From NCBI RefSeq assembly GCF_014645375.1, contig NZ_BMLT01000004.1, forward strand, positions 370,773 through 434,772: a DNA stretch of 64,000 bases, written 5' to 3'. This document shows positions 25,094 through 34,977 of this stretch, piece by piece. Under the pieces are notes generated by a model. It made no database searches. It was given only the letters and a program-made list of their open reading frames with translations, and was not told where the DNA came from. Numbering within the stretch: the stretch's first letter is position 1; every line of letters starts with the position of its first letter. The stretch is from Marinobacterium nitratireducens. Lineage in GTDB: Bacteria; Pseudomonadota; Gammaproteobacteria; Pseudomonadales; Balneatricaceae. The position numbers were made by a program, and so were the translations under genes.

Positions 25094-25780
25094 GTTGGGT
25101 CTAGCGCCGCAGGGACCACAATGGACTGTGGAAATGCCAGCATTGCAGGAGCATATGCTGGCCGCGTAACCCAACACCGGACGGCGGGTTCGGGATAGGG
25201 TCACGCCAACCGAGACCAATCGATCTGTACTGCGATCGATATTGCGGGTTCCGCGATGCCCGAACCCAGGGGTCATCGTTGGACCCTATACGGATGCATC
25301 GCTGCACCCACCCTCCGGTCCGTAGTTCCTCACCAATACGTAGGTTGGGTCTAGCGCCGCAGGGACCACAATGGACTGTGGAAATGCCAGCATTGCAGGA
25401 GCAAATGCTGGCCGCGTAACCCAACACCGGACGGCGGGTTCGGGAATCGGTCATGCCAACCGAGACCAATCGATCTGTACCGCGATCGATATTGCGGGTT
25501 ACGCGATGCCCGAACCCAGGGGTCATCGTTGGACCCTATACGGATGCATCGCTGTACCCACCTTCCGGTCCGTAGTTCCTCACCAATACGTAGGTTGGGT
25601 CTAGCGCCGAAGGCGCGTAACCCAACACCGGACGGCGGGTTCGGGAAAGGGTCACGACAACCGAGACCAATCGATCTGTACTGCGATCGATTTGACGGGT
25701 TACGCGATGCTCAAGCTCCGCGCGAGGCTGTCGATTCACTGCCAATTCATCGCTAACCCATCCTCCGATTCGTGCGACCG
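25091..25780. repeat. 250-bp direct repeat, 2.7 copies
   Basis: Copies start at 25091, 25341 and 25591, each with TAGGTTGGGTCTAGCGCCG, so the period is exactly 250. The third copy lacks about 60 internal bases and decays at its end. Each unit contains AACCCAACACCGGACGGCGG and a dyad ATCGATC-N8-GATCGAT, which also occurs at about 36508 and 43199. No gene is supported; short frames within it repeat with the unit. It fills most of the 850-base gap before liuA. Confidence 0.92.
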
Positions 25781-25824
25781 ATCACCATCGAGTAAAACCC
25801 TTTCAGCCTACCGTCGCCAAACAC

Positions 25825-25840
25825 CTTACGTATACGTCAA
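25825..25840. promoter_or_regulatory. predicted distal LiuR operator at liuA
   Basis: CTTACGTATACGTCAA is a LiuR-type box 35 bases upstream of a second box at 25860. The pair may allow cooperative binding. Confidence 0.65.
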
Positions 25841-25859
25841 TTAAATATACGCATCCGTA

Positions 25860-25889
25860 TTGACGTTAACGTAAAGATTGCCATACGAT
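25860..25889 (+). promoter_or_regulatory. liuA promoter with overlapping LiuR operator
   Basis: TTGACGTTAACGTAAA at 25860-25875 is the best LiuR box in the window. Its TTGACG can also serve as the -35 element, with TACGAT at 25884-25889 as -10 and an 18-base spacer. This is the arrangement expected for control of the liuABCDE operon by a MerR-type protein. Confidence 0.7.
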
Positions 25890-25946
25890 AGCGTATAGTC
25901 AAAACAAACAGGGGTGATCCCCCAATCCCACGAGAGGGCCGGCACG

Positions 25947-27113
25947 ATGATTTCACAGTACTCCGAACTGAATTTTGGTCTGGGCGAAACGCTGGATATG
26001 TTGCGCGAGCAGGTCAACGCCTTCGCGACGGACGAGATTGCGCCGCTGGCCGAGGCGACGGACCGCGAAAACGCCTTCCCGAACCAGCTGTGGCGCAAGT
26101 TCGGTGAGATGGGTCTGCTCGGCATCACCGTCAAGGAAGAGTTCGGCGGCGTCGACATGGGCTACCTGGCCCACGTCATCGCGATGGAGGAGATCAGCCG
26201 GGCCTCGGCCTCGATCGGCCTGTCCTACGGTGCCCACTCCAACCTCTGCGTCAACCAGATCCACCGCAACGGCAGCCAGGAGCAGAAAGAGAAGTACCTG
26301 CCGAAGCTGGTCAGCGGCGAGCACATCGGCGCGCTGGCGATGTCCGAACCGAACGCCGGCTCCGACGTGGTATCGATGAAACTGACAGCCCGCGACAACG
26401 GCGACCACTACCTGCTCAACGGCAACAAGATGTGGATCACCAACGGTCCGGACGCCAACGTCTACGTCATCTACGCCAAGACCGACCACAGCAAGGGCCC
26501 GCACGGCATCACCGCCTTTATCGTCGAGCGCGACTTCCCCGGTTTCTCCCGTGCCCAGAAACTCGACAAGCTCGGCATGCGCGGCTCCAACACCTGCGAA
26601 CTGGTATTCCAGGATTGCGTGGTGCCGAAGGAAAACATCCTCGGTGAGCTGAACGGCGGCGTGAAGGTGCTGATGAGCGGCCTCGACTACGAGCGCCTGG
26701 TACTGTCCGGCGGTCCGCTGGGCATCATGCAGGCGGCAATGGACGTCGTGGTTCCCTACATCCGCGAGCGCACCCAGTTCGGCAAGGCGATCGGCGAGTT
26801 CCAGCTGGTACAGGGCAAGGTGGCCGACATGTACACCCTGATGAACGCTGCCAAGTCCTACGTCTACACCGTGGCACGTTCCGCCGAGCGCGGTGAAACC
26901 ACCCGCAAGGACGCCGCCGGCGCTATCCTGTATTCGGCCGAAAACGCCACCAAACTGGCCCTGGATGCCATCCAGCTGCTCGGCGGTAACGGCTACATCA
27001 ACGAATTCCCGACCGGCCGTCTGCTGCGCGACGCCAAGCTGTACGAAATCGGCGCCGGCACCTCGGAAATCCGCCGCATGCTGATCGGCCGGGAGCTGTT
27101 CCAGAACAACTAA
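25947..27113 (+). CDS. liuA: isovaleryl-CoA dehydrogenase
   Basis: LiuA oxidises isovaleryl-CoA to 3-methylcrotonyl-CoA with FAD and ETF. The 388-residue protein shows two isovaleryl-specific features: Glu249 in [12 protein letters not shown], at the position of the catalytic base of this subfamily, and Ala in [16 protein letters not shown] where other acyl-CoA dehydrogenases have the catalytic Glu. Signatures [17 protein letters not shown] and [20 protein letters not shown] are also present. GAGAGG at 25932-25937 fixes the start; a GTG 11 codons earlier is unlikely. It is first in liuABCDE. Confidence 0.95.
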   Translation: MISQYSELNFGLGETLDMLREQVNAFATDEIAPLAEATDRENAFPNQLWRKFGEMGLLGITVKEEFGGVDMGYLAHVIAMEEISRASASIGLSYGAHSNLCVNQIHRNGSQEQKEKYLPKLVSGEHIGALAMSEPNAGSDVVSMKLTARDNGDHYLLNGNKMWITNGPDANVYVIYAKTDHSKGPHGITAFIVERDFPGFSRAQKLDKLGMRGSNTCELVFQDCVVPKENILGELNGGVKVLMSGLDYERLVLSGGPLGIMQAAMDVVVPYIRERTQFGKAIGEFQLVQGKVADMYTLMNAAKSYVYTVARSAERGETTRKDAAGAILYSAENATKLALDAIQLLGGNGYINEFPTGRLLRDAKLYEIGAGTSEIRRMLIGRELFQNN

Positions 27114-27140
27114 GGATCGCCGCAACCCGGCGGGGAAAAC

Positions 27141-27310
27141 GTAGGATGGGTGGAACGGCGCCCGAGCACGGAGTATCCGGTACCTGTGCAGACAGAGCGC
27201 CGTGCAACCCATCTTGATGCGCCAGTTAAGCACCGTGACATGATGGGTTACGCCGCTCAATCGCTTGGCAGACCTGAAACCGGGTGCCATTGCGGCTCCA
27301 CCCATCCTAC
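27141..27310. repeat. 170-bp dispersed element with inverted ends inside the liu operon
   Basis: The element starts GTAGGATGGGTGGA and ends TCCACCCATCCTAC, an exact 14-base terminal inverted repeat, and contains inner CAACCCATC / GATGGGTTACG halves. Elements with the same ends occur at 39397 and 49769. It separates liuA from liuB. It carries no gene. Confidence 0.85.
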
Positions 27311-27387
27311 AAACTGCGTACCAGATTCGCCAAGCCGGCACAGAATCAGCGATGAATTACCCCCGCCGGAATGTCGAGGAGTATGAA

Positions 27388-28995
27388 ATGACGGTTTTAC
27401 AGAGCAAGATCAATCCGCGCAGCGACGAGTTCCGCGCCAACTTCGAAGCCATGAGCAAGGCGGTCGGCGATCTGCGCGAAAAGGTCGCCGCCATCGAGCT
27501 CGGCGGCGGCCCCGAATACCAGGCCCGCCACACCGCCCGCGGCAAGCTGCTGCCGCGCGAGCGCATCAACCGGCTGCTGGACGAGGGCTCGCCCTTTCTC
27601 GAGCTGTCCCAACTGGCGGCCTTCGGCGTCTACGACGAGGATGTACCGGCTGCCGGCGTCATCGCCGGTATCGGCCGGGTGTCCGGCACCGAGTGCATGA
27701 TCGTCGCCAACGACGCCACCGTCAAAGGCGGCAGCTACTACCCGCTGACGGTGAAGAAGCACCTGCGTGCGCAGGAGATCGCCGAGCGCAACCACCTGCC
27801 CTGCATCTACCTGGTCGACTCCGGCGGCGCCAACCTGCCGCGCCAGGACGATGTCTTCCCGGACCGCGATCACTTCGGCCGCATTTTTTACAACCAGGCG
27901 CGCATGTCCGCCAAGGGCATCGCCCAGATCGCCGTGGTCATGGGACTGTGCACCGCCGGCGGTGCCTACGTACCGGCGATGGCGGACGAATCGATCATCG
28001 TGCGCGAACAGGGCACCATCTTCCTGGCCGGCCCGCCGCTGGTGAAGGCTGCAACCGGCGAGGTGGTCTCGGCCGAGGACCTCGGTGGCGCCGACGTACA
28101 CTGCAAGACGTCCGGTGTGGCGGACCACTACGCCGAAAACGATGTGCATGCACTGCAGATCGCCCGCAGCTGCATCGCCAACCTCAACCGTCGCAAGCCG
28201 CTGGAGCTGGCGACCCAGCCGCCCCGCGCGCCGCTGTTCGATCCCGAAGAGCTGTACGGCATCGTCGGCACGGACCTGAAAAAGCCCTTCGACGTTCGCG
28301 AAGTGATCGCACGCCTCGTGGACGGATCCGAATTCGACGAGTTCAAGAAACTCTACGGCACCACCCTGGTCACCGGTTTTGCCCATATCCACGGCTACCC
28401 GGTGGGTATCGTCGCCAACAACGGCATTCTGTTCGGCGAGTCGGCGCAAAAAGGCGCGCACTTTATCGAGCTGTGCTGTCAGCGCCGCATCCCGCTTTTG
28501 TTCCTGCAGAACATCACCGGCTTCATGGTCGGTCAGAAGGCCGAGTCCGAGGGTATCGCCAAGCACGGCGCCAAGATGGTCACCGCGGTGGCCTGCGCCG
28601 ACGTGCCCAAGTTCACGGTGCTGATCGGCGGCAGCTTCGGCGCCGGCAACTACGGCATGTGCGGCCGCGCCTACAGCCCCAACATGCTCTGGATGTGGCC
28701 CAACGCGCGCATCTCGGTCATGGGCGGTGAGCAGGCTGCGGGCGTGCTGGCAACCGTCAAGCGCGACGGTCTCGAGCGCAAGGGCGAAAGCTGGTCGGCA
28801 GAAGACGAACAGGCCTTCAAGCAGCCGATCATCGACACCTACGAAGCCCAGGGGCATCCCTACTACGCCAGCGCGCGCTTGTGGGACGACGGCGTCATCG
28901 ACCCGGCCCAGACCCGCGACGTCATCGGCATGGGACTGTCGGCGGCGCTCAACAAGCCGATCGGCGAGACCAGATTCGGCGTCTTCCGTATGTGA
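27388..28995 (+). CDS. liuB: methylcrotonyl-CoA carboxylase carboxyltransferase (beta) subunit
   Basis: The 535-residue protein is a two-lobed acyl-CoA carboxyltransferase. It has the typical start ([20 protein letters not shown] and [20 protein letters not shown]), the N-lobe [20 protein letters not shown] and the C-lobe [20 protein letters not shown] with [14 protein letters not shown]. It transfers CO2 from biotin on LiuD to 3-methylcrotonyl-CoA, giving 3-methylglutaconyl-CoA. GAGGAG at 27376-27381 supports the ATG at 27388; the frame extends further upstream into the repeat element. Confidence 0.96.
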   Translation: MTVLQSKINPRSDEFRANFEAMSKAVGDLREKVAAIELGGGPEYQARHTARGKLLPRERINRLLDEGSPFLELSQLAAFGVYDEDVPAAGVIAGIGRVSGTECMIVANDATVKGGSYYPLTVKKHLRAQEIAERNHLPCIYLVDSGGANLPRQDDVFPDRDHFGRIFYNQARMSAKGIAQIAVVMGLCTAGGAYVPAMADESIIVREQGTIFLAGPPLVKAATGEVVSAEDLGGADVHCKTSGVADHYAENDVHALQIARSCIANLNRRKPLELATQPPRAPLFDPEELYGIVGTDLKKPFDVREVIARLVDGSEFDEFKKLYGTTLVTGFAHIHGYPVGIVANNGILFGESAQKGAHFIELCCQRRIPLLFLQNITGFMVGQKAESEGIAKHGAKMVTAVACADVPKFTVLIGGSFGAGNYGMCGRAYSPNMLWMWPNARISVMGGEQAAGVLATVKRDGLERKGESWSAEDEQAFKQPIIDTYEAQGHPYYASARLWDDGVIDPAQTRDVIGMGLSAALNKPIGETRFGVFRM

Positions 28996-29019
28996 CGTCC
29001 GGACCTGACGGAGAGAGTC

Positions 29020-29814
29020 ATGAGCAACGAAACCGTACTGCTGAACATCGACGATCGCGGCGTGGCCCGGGTAACGCTGAACCGGCCCGAGATCCACAAC
29101 GCCTTCGACGATGCCATCATCGCCCGGCTCACCGAGATCATCGGCGAGCTCGACCGCGACCCGAACGTCCGGGTACTGGTGCTGGCCTCCAACGGCCGGA
29201 ACTTTTCCGCCGGCGCCGACTTCAACTGGATGAAGCGCATGGCGGCCAACAGCCGCGACGAGAACTTCACCGATGCGCTGGGGCTGGCCGGCCTGATGTC
29301 CACGCTCAACGGCACCACCAAGCCGACCGTCGCGCTGATTCAGGGCGCGGCCTTCGGCGGCGCCGTGGGCCTTGCCGCCTGCTGCGATATCGTCATCGCC
29401 ACCGAAGCCAGCCGCTTCGCGCTGTCCGAAGTGCGCATCGGTCTGACGCCGGCGACCATCAGTCCCTATGTGGTACGCGCCATCGGTGAGCGCCAGGCGC
29501 GACGCTACTTCCAGACCGGCGAAGCCTTCGACGCCACCCAGGCCCAGGCCTTCGGGCTGGTGCACGAAGTCGTCAGCGACGACGAGGCCCTGGAGACCCG
29601 GCTCGACGAACTGCTGCAGACCCTGCGCCGCAACGGTCCCTGTGCCATGCAGGCCGCCAAGGACCTGGTATTCGCCGTCAGCGGCAAACCGGTCGATCGC
29701 GCCCTGATCGACGAAACCGCCCGTCGCATCGCCGATATCCGTGTCAGCGACGAGGGCCAGGAGGGTCTTTCCGCCTTTCTGGAAAAACGCGCGCCGAACT
29801 GGATCGAGGAATAA
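29020..29814 (+). CDS. liuC: methylglutaconyl-CoA hydratase
   Basis: The 264-residue crotonase has GRNFSAGADFNWMKRMAANS and EVRIGLTPATISPYVVRAIG, blocks typical of the AUH/LiuC group. It hydrates 3-methylglutaconyl-CoA to HMG-CoA. It lies 24 bases after liuB and before liuD, in the standard order of the liu operon, which supports the specific assignment over a generic enoyl-CoA hydratase. Start ATG has a GGAGAGAG ribosome site. Confidence 0.92.
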   Translation: MSNETVLLNIDDRGVARVTLNRPEIHNAFDDAIIARLTEIIGELDRDPNVRVLVLASNGRNFSAGADFNWMKRMAANSRDENFTDALGLAGLMSTLNGTTKPTVALIQGAAFGGAVGLAACCDIVIATEASRFALSEVRIGLTPATISPYVVRAIGERQARRYFQTGEAFDATQAQAFGLVHEVVSDDEALETRLDELLQTLRRNGPCAMQAAKDLVFAVSGKPVDRALIDETARRIADIRVSDEGQEGLSAFLEKRAPNWIEE

Positions 29815-29820
29815 GAAGCC

Positions 29821-29938
29821 ATGTTCAACAAAATTCTGATCGCAAACCGTGGTGACCGCGCCCTTCAGGGCGCAGCGGCGAAGCCAAATTGCATGCCCTG
29901 CACAGCAGGCGCAGGCGATCTCGACACGGAGGCACACG
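29821..29938 (+). pseudogene. partial copy of the liuD 5' end upstream of liuD
   Basis: Bases 29821-29855 repeat the first 11-12 codons of liuD ([11 protein letters not shown]), differing mainly by synonymous changes (TTC AAC here, TTT AAT in the intact gene). The copy then runs into unrelated sequence with a small hairpin GCGCCCTTCAGGGCGC and a segment GCAGGCGATCTCG that is the reverse complement of liuD bases 29970-29982. Read through, it would give a 41-residue peptide ending at 29946. The copy is out of frame with liuD by one base and is taken as a rearrangement remnant. Confidence 0.8.
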
Positions 29939-31933
29939 ATGTTTAATAAAATTCTGATCGCAAACCGTGGCGAGATCGCCTGCCGCGTAATCAAAACCGC
30001 GCACCGTCTCGGTATCCGCTGCGTCGCGGTCTATTCCGAGGCCGACGCCAACGCCCGCCACGTGGCCATGGCCGACGAGGCCTTCCTGCTCGGCCCCGCG
30101 CCGACCAGCGAGAGCTACCTGCGCGCCGACAAGATCATCGAGATCGCCAGGAACACCGGCGCCCAGGCGATCCACCCGGGCTACGGTTTCCTGTCCGAGA
30201 ACACCGACTTCGCCAAGGCCTGCGAGGACAACGGCATCGCCTTCATCGGCCCGCCGGCCTCGGCAATCGCCGCCATGGGCTCCAAGTCCGCCGCCAAAGC
30301 GATCATGCAGGACGCCGGCGTGCCGCTGGTGCCGGGCTATCACGGCGCCGACCAGTCCCCCGCCCTGCTCAAGCAGGAAGCGGAAAAATGCGGCTTCCCA
30401 CTGCTGCTCAAGGCGGTCGCCGGCGGCGGCGGCAAGGGCATGCGCGTGGTGGAATCGATGGCCGAATTCGACGAGGCGCTGACGTCCGCCTGCCGCGAGG
30501 CTAAGAACGCCTTCGGCAACCCGGACATGCTGATCGAGAAATACCTGACCCAGCCGCGCCACGTCGAGATCCAGGTGTTCTGCGATCAGGCAGGCAACGG
30601 TGTTTACCTGGCCGAGCGCGACTGCTCGGTGCAGCGCCGTCACCAGAAGGTGATCGAGGAGGCGCCGGCGCCGGGGCTGTCCGACGAGACCCGCAGGGCC
30701 ATGGGCGAAGCCGCCGTGCGCGCGGCCCAGGCGATCGACTACGTCGGCGCCGGCACCGTGGAGTTTCTCTACGACGTCGACGGTTCCTTCTACTTCATGG
30801 AAATGAACACCCGACTGCAGGTCGAGCACCCGGTCACCGAAATGATCACCGGCCAGGACCTGGTCGAGTGGCAGCTGCGGGTCGCCGCCGGCCAGCCGCT
30901 ACCGCTGGCGCAGGACGAAATCCGCATCGACGGCCACGCCTTCGAGGCGCGTATTTACGCCGAGGATCCCGATCACGACTTCCTGCCCGCCACCGGCACC
31001 CTGCGCTACCTGCGCACGCCGTCGGAGAACCGTCATGTACGGGTGGATACCGGCGTGATCGAGGGCGACGAAGTCAGCGTCTACTACGACCCGATGATCG
31101 CGAAGCTGATCGTCTGGGACGACAATCGCGAGCGGGCGCTGTCCCGCATCGCCCAGGCGCTGGAGGAGTACCGCATCGCCGGCCTCAAGACCAACGTGCG
31201 CTTTTTGCGCAACCTGGCTCTGGCCGAGCCGTTCCGCGCCGCCGATCTCGATACCGGCTTTATCGAGAAGCACCGGTCGCTGCTGTTCCCGCAGTCGAAG
31301 CTCGATCGCGATTACTGCCTGGTCATGGCCGCCGCCTTCTTCCTGGAAAGCGGCCGCGAGGGTCGCATCAACGAGGCCGACCCCTGGTCGCCGTTCGGCC
31401 GTCAGAACGCCTGGCGCCTGAACTCCCGCTATGCCCGCCCGCTGCAGCTGGCGGTGGGCGACGAGATCCATGACCTGCGGGTGCTGGATCTCGACAACGG
31501 TTACGAGATCAGTGTCGGCGACGCCAGTTACCGCGTGCGCGCCGGCCTCGCTGACGACGCCCTGGAACTGACCATCAACGGTCACCGCCTGACGGTGCAC
31601 GGCCATCTCGATGGCGACGATCTGACGCTGTTCGACCAGGGTGAGCAGTTCGCCTGCCGCCTGCACCGCGAAACCTTCGGCGAGTCCGACCATCAGGGCG
31701 ACGCCTCCCTGAGCGCGCCGATGAACGGCGCCGTGGTCGCGGTGCTGGTCAGCGCCGGCCAGCAGGTTGCCCGGGGCGAAACCCTGGTGATCATGGAAGC
31801 GATGAAAATGGAGCACTCGATCAAGGCGCCGGTCAATGGCGTGGTCTCAGAGGTGTTCTTCGCCGAGGGCGAGCTGGTATCGGAAGGCGCCGAGCTGGTG
31901 GCACTGGAAAGCACGGTCGAGGAGGCCTCCTGA
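29939..31933 (+). CDS. liuD: methylcrotonyl-CoA carboxylase biotin carboxylase (alpha) subunit
   Basis: The 664-residue protein has an N-terminal biotin carboxylase ([20 protein letters not shown], the glycine loop [35 protein letters not shown]) and a C-terminal biotinyl domain with Lys623 in MEAMKMEHS. It carboxylates its own biotin with ATP and bicarbonate for use by LiuB. GGAGG at 29928-29932 sets the start. A partial copy of its 5' end lies directly upstream. It overlaps liuE by one base (TGATG). Confidence 0.96.
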   Translation: MFNKILIANRGEIACRVIKTAHRLGIRCVAVYSEADANARHVAMADEAFLLGPAPTSESYLRADKIIEIARNTGAQAIHPGYGFLSENTDFAKACEDNGIAFIGPPASAIAAMGSKSAAKAIMQDAGVPLVPGYHGADQSPALLKQEAEKCGFPLLLKAVAGGGGKGMRVVESMAEFDEALTSACREAKNAFGNPDMLIEKYLTQPRHVEIQVFCDQAGNGVYLAERDCSVQRRHQKVIEEAPAPGLSDETRRAMGEAAVRAAQAIDYVGAGTVEFLYDVDGSFYFMEMNTRLQVEHPVTEMITGQDLVEWQLRVAAGQPLPLAQDEIRIDGHAFEARIYAEDPDHDFLPATGTLRYLRTPSENRHVRVDTGVIEGDEVSVYYDPMIAKLIVWDDNRERALSRIAQALEEYRIAGLKTNVRFLRNLALAEPFRAADLDTGFIEKHRSLLFPQSKLDRDYCLVMAAAFFLESGREGRINEADPWSPFGRQNAWRLNSRYARPLQLAVGDEIHDLRVLDLDNGYEISVGDASYRVRAGLADDALELTINGHRLTVHGHLDGDDLTLFDQGEQFACRLHRETFGESDHQGDASLSAPMNGAVVAVLVSAGQQVARGETLVIMEAMKMEHSIKAPVNGVVSEVFFAEGELVSEGAELVALESTVEEAS

Positions 31934-32835
31934 TGGCGCTGCCAAAACAGGTACGGCTGGTCGACGTCGGCCCCCGCGACGGTCTGCAGAACGAACCCGG
32001 CGTGATCGAGACTGCGGTCAAGCTCGAACTGATCGACCGCCTCGGCGCCGCCGGCGTGCGGCACATCGAGGCGGCCAGCTTCGTCTCGCCCAAATGGGTG
32101 CCGCAGATGGGCGACGCCGCGGCGGTCATGGCCGGACTCGAGCGACGTTCCGACGTGGTCTACGCTGCCCTGACTCCGAACCTGAAAGGCTTCGAAGGTG
32201 CGCTGGCCGGCAAGGCGGACGAGGTGGCGGTCTTCACCGCTGCCTCCGAGGCGTTCACGCAGAAGAACATCAACTGCTCCATCGCCGAGAGTCTGGACCG
32301 ATTCGCACCGGTGATCGGTGCGGCCAGGGAGGCCGGCATCCGCGTGCGCGGCTATGTTTCCACCGTACTCGGCTGCCCCTACGCCGGTGAAATCGAGCCT
32401 GCACAGGTGGCGGCGGTAGCGCGCGAGCTGCTGGACATGGGCTGCTACGAAATCTCGCTCGGCGACACCATCGGCGTCGGTACGCCGGTAAAAGCCAAGC
32501 GGATGCTGGAGGCGGTCACCAAAGAGGTGCCGCTGGAGCAGCTGGCCGCCCACTTCCACGACACCTACGGCCAGGCGCTGGCGAACCTCTACGCGGTGCT
32601 CGAGGAGGGCCTGGCGGTCATCGACAGCTCGGTCGCGGGACTCGGCGGCTGCCCTTATGCCAAGGGGGCTTCGGGCAATGTCGCCAGCGAGGACGTCGTC
32701 TACCTGTTGCAGGGACTCGGCGTCGAAACCGGTATCGACCTGCAGCAGCTGGTCGCTACCGGCCACTGGATCGCCGGCAAGCTCGGCCGCAGCACCGGTT
32801 CCAAAGTCGGCCTGGCGCTGGGCTGCAGCGACTGA
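31933..32835 (+). CDS. liuE: hydroxymethylglutaryl-CoA lyase
   Basis: LiuE cleaves HMG-CoA to acetyl-CoA and acetoacetate, the last step of leucine breakdown. The 300-residue TIM-barrel protein begins [20 protein letters not shown] and has the lyase signature [20 protein letters not shown] with the catalytic cysteine, plus [19 protein letters not shown]. It is coupled to liuD by a TGATG overlap. Its last ten codons (from 32806) are the start of the first unit of a 167-bp repeat array, so the gene tail has been copied four times downstream. Confidence 0.96.
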   Translation: MALPKQVRLVDVGPRDGLQNEPGVIETAVKLELIDRLGAAGVRHIEAASFVSPKWVPQMGDAAAVMAGLERRSDVVYAALTPNLKGFEGALAGKADEVAVFTAASEAFTQKNINCSIAESLDRFAPVIGAAREAGIRVRGYVSTVLGCPYAGEIEPAQVAAVARELLDMGCYEISLGDTIGVGTPVKAKRMLEAVTKEVPLEQLAAHFHDTYGQALANLYAVLEEGLAVIDSSVAGLGGCPYAKGASGNVASEDVVYLLQGLGVETGIDLQQLVATGHWIAGKLGRSTGSKVGLALGCSD

Positions 32836-33640
32836 CCGCCGCTACCTTTGGTAGGAGCTCGCTCTGCGAGCGAATTGCTGCACGCGTCCGGTTCGCCCGG
32901 AGACCGGGCTCCTACAACCGCCACCCTTCCATCCCTCGACAGCCTCAGCGGTTCAGGGAAGCTGCCAGCTGGGTCGGCCTGGCCATGGGCTGCGGCCGTT
33001 AACCGACGGCGCTTTTCGCAGGAGCCCGCTCCGCGGGCGAATCACCATCGTCGTCCGGTTCGCCCGGAGACCGGGCTCCTACAACCGCCACCCTTCCATC
33101 CCTCGACAGCCTCAGCAGTTCAGGGAAGCTGCCAGCAGGGTCGGCCTGGCGCTGGGCTGCAGCGGCTGACCGCCGCTACCTTTCGTAGGAGCTCGCTCTG
33201 CGAGCGAATTACTGCACGCGTCCGGTTCGCCCGGAGACCGGGCTCCTACAACCGCCTCCCTTCCATCCCTCGACAGCCTCAGCGGTTTAGGGAAGCTGCC
33301 AGCTGGGTCGGCCTGGCCATGGGCTGCAGCCGTTAACCGACGGCGCTTTTCGTAGGAGCCCGCTCCGCGGGCGAATCACCATCGCCGTCCGGTTCGCCCG
33401 GAGACCGGGCTCCTACAACCGCCACCCTTCCATCCCTCGACAGCCGCAGCGGTTCAAGGAAGCTGCCAGCTGGGTCGGCCTGGCCATGGGCTGCAGCGGC
33501 TGACCGCCGCTACCTTTCGTAGGAGCTCGCTCTGCGAGCGAATTACTGCACGCGTCCGGTTCGCCCGGAGACCGGGCTCCTACAACCGCCTCCCTTCCAT
33601 CCCTCGACAGCCTCAGCGGTTCAGGGAAGCTGCCAGCAGC
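32806..33640. repeat. 167-bp tandem array, five copies in ABABA order
   Basis: Units start at 32806, 32973, 33140, 33307 and 33474, each with GTCGGCCTGG from the liuE 3' end. Each unit then carries a REP-like hairpin (GTAGGAGCTCGCTCTGCGAG or GCAGGAGCCCGCTCCGCGGG, both closing with GACCGGGCTCCTAC) and ends with TTCAGGGAAGCTGCCAGC from the 3' end of the convergent monooxygenase gene. Units 1, 3 and 5 are type A and 2 and 4 are type B; the head of unit 5 is type B. The 777-base gap between the two genes has nothing else. Confidence 0.93.
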
Positions 33641-34629
33641 TCGTAGCTGCGCAGACGGTCCTCGAAATCGTGGGTGACGGCGACGATGCCGATCTCGTCG
33701 GTGCCGTAGCGCTCAGCGATGGCGCCCAGCTGGTCACGGCACTCGGCAGGCGACACGCACACCACCGATGCCAGAGTGGCATCGAAATAGGCCCGATCCG
33801 ACGGACCCAGTTTTGCCTTCAGATCGATCGCCTCCCGGGGCGACAGAATGGGCGCACGCGCGCCGTGGCGAAAGGCTCTCACCTTCCAGTAAACCTGGGA
33901 CGACGCCAGGAACTCCGCCTCCTCGCGGCTTGCGGCACAGATCGCCGACACCGCGATCAGCACCTGCGGCTCACCGGCATGGCCGGCCTCGCGCCAGGCC
34001 GCACGATATTCCTCGACGATAGTGACCGGCCGATCTTCCGGACCGATAAACAGCGCCAGCGCCATATTCATGCCGATCTGCCCGGCAAGCGCCGCGCTGC
34101 CACCGCTCGACCCCAGCATCCAGAGCTCCGGACAGGGGCTGTCATCCGGCATTACCCGCAGCTCGTGATAGGGATGATGATCCGGTATGCCGCCTTCGAG
34201 AAAGCCCTTGAGCAGCATCGCCTGCTGCGGATAGAAGTCCTCGCGGGCCTGGGCATAGGGGTAGGCCAGCGCATGACTCGCAAGCCCGTCACCGCCGGGG
34301 GCCCGGCCGATCCCCAGGTCGATGCGCCCCGGGAACAGGGTTTCGAGCAGGCGGAACTGCTCGGCCACCTTGTAGGGGCTGTAGTGCGGCAGCATCACGC
34401 CGCCGCTGCCGACCCGGATGGACTCGGTCACGCTGGCGATATGGCTGATCAGCACTTCCGGGGAGGGGCCTGCGAAGTTGATGCTGTTGTGGTGCTCGGC
34501 GACCCAGTAGCGGTGATAGCCGGCGCGCTCGCAGGCCTGGGCCAGTCGCGCGGACAGCGCAGGTGGCGACAGCTCCTGCTGCTTGCCGGGAACGGGCGAC
34601 TGGTCGACGACGGTCAGTTTCAGGGACAT
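33613..34629 (-). CDS. LLM class flavin-dependent oxidoreductase (luciferase-like)
   Basis: The 338-residue protein is a single-component bacterial luciferase-like TIM barrel. It has VAEHHNSINFAGPSPEVLIS, GSGGVMLPHYSPYKVAEQFR and DLGIGRAPGGDGLASHALAY, the landmarks of the MsnO8/YtmO-like group of FMN-dependent monooxygenases. Physiological substrates for the group are mostly unknown. The last codons overlap the end of the 167-bp array. It is monocistronic and convergent with liuE. Confidence 0.88.
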   Translation of the reverse strand: MSLKLTVVDQSPVPGKQQELSPPALSARLAQACERAGYHRYWVAEHHNSINFAGPSPEVLISHIASVTESIRVGSGGVMLPHYSPYKVAEQFRLLETLFPGRIDLGIGRAPGGDGLASHALAYPYAQAREDFYPQQAMLLKGFLEGGIPDHHPYHELRVMPDDSPCPELWMLGSSGGSAALAGQIGMNMALALFIGPEDRPVTIVEEYRAAWREAGHAGEPQVLIAVSAICAASREEAEFLASSQVYWKVRAFRHGARAPILSPREAIDLKAKLGPSDRAYFDATLASVVCVSPAECRDQLGAIAERYGTDEIGIVAVTHDFEDRLRSYELLAASLNR

Positions 34630-34722
34630 AGGATTCGACTTGGCAGTGGAAATAAACCGCCCAGTATAAGGTGTCGATGCGGTCCGCGCGACGCAACAGT
34701 CCGTTGACGCAGGCGCCCTCAG

Positions 34723-34800
34723 TCACCGCCACCGCCGCAGCCGCCGCCACAGCACGAAAACAACCAGCAGGACGCCGAAAGCGGCAACCGATTTTTCCAT
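34723..34800 (-). CDS. possible 25-residue membrane peptide
   Basis: A short frame encodes MEKSVAAFGVLLVVFVLWRR and five more residues, a single hydrophobic helix followed by a strongly basic tail. An AAAGGA sequence lies 12 bases upstream, slightly far for a ribosome site. The composition is like known small membrane proteins, but a frame this short can be chance. No partner gene is suggested by context. Confidence 0.35.
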   Translation of the reverse strand: MEKSVAAFGVLLVVFVLWRRLRRWR

Positions 34801-34977
34801 CGCCGGCGAAATCCTTTCAGTAGACGGGACTTCACAGCTTACCATCCGGGCCGGCCGCCCGCTTGCCGGCGGCGACCGGGTACAGGCCGATCAGAAGCCG
34901 CAACGGCGACGCAATAAGCTGCATGCGCGCTGCGCTTCCGGCCCGTATCGGTGACCCAAGGACCGGGCCCCGGGGAC
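34801..34977. other. spacer without recognisable genes
   Basis: This is the remaining part of the 348-base gap between the monooxygenase and the CBS-domain gene. It is GC-rich, and no repeat of the dispersed families or convincing frame is seen. Confidence 0.3.

Noticed and set aside
25091-25780. 250-bp repeats considered as an insertion sequence or CRISPR
   Set aside because: There is no transposase frame, no spacer-repeat alternation and the period is too long for CRISPR. The short frames in the unit repeat with it and carry no domain.
27397-29994. 865-codon minus-strand frame opposite liuB and liuC
   Set aside because: It is antisense to well-supported genes and has low-information composition.
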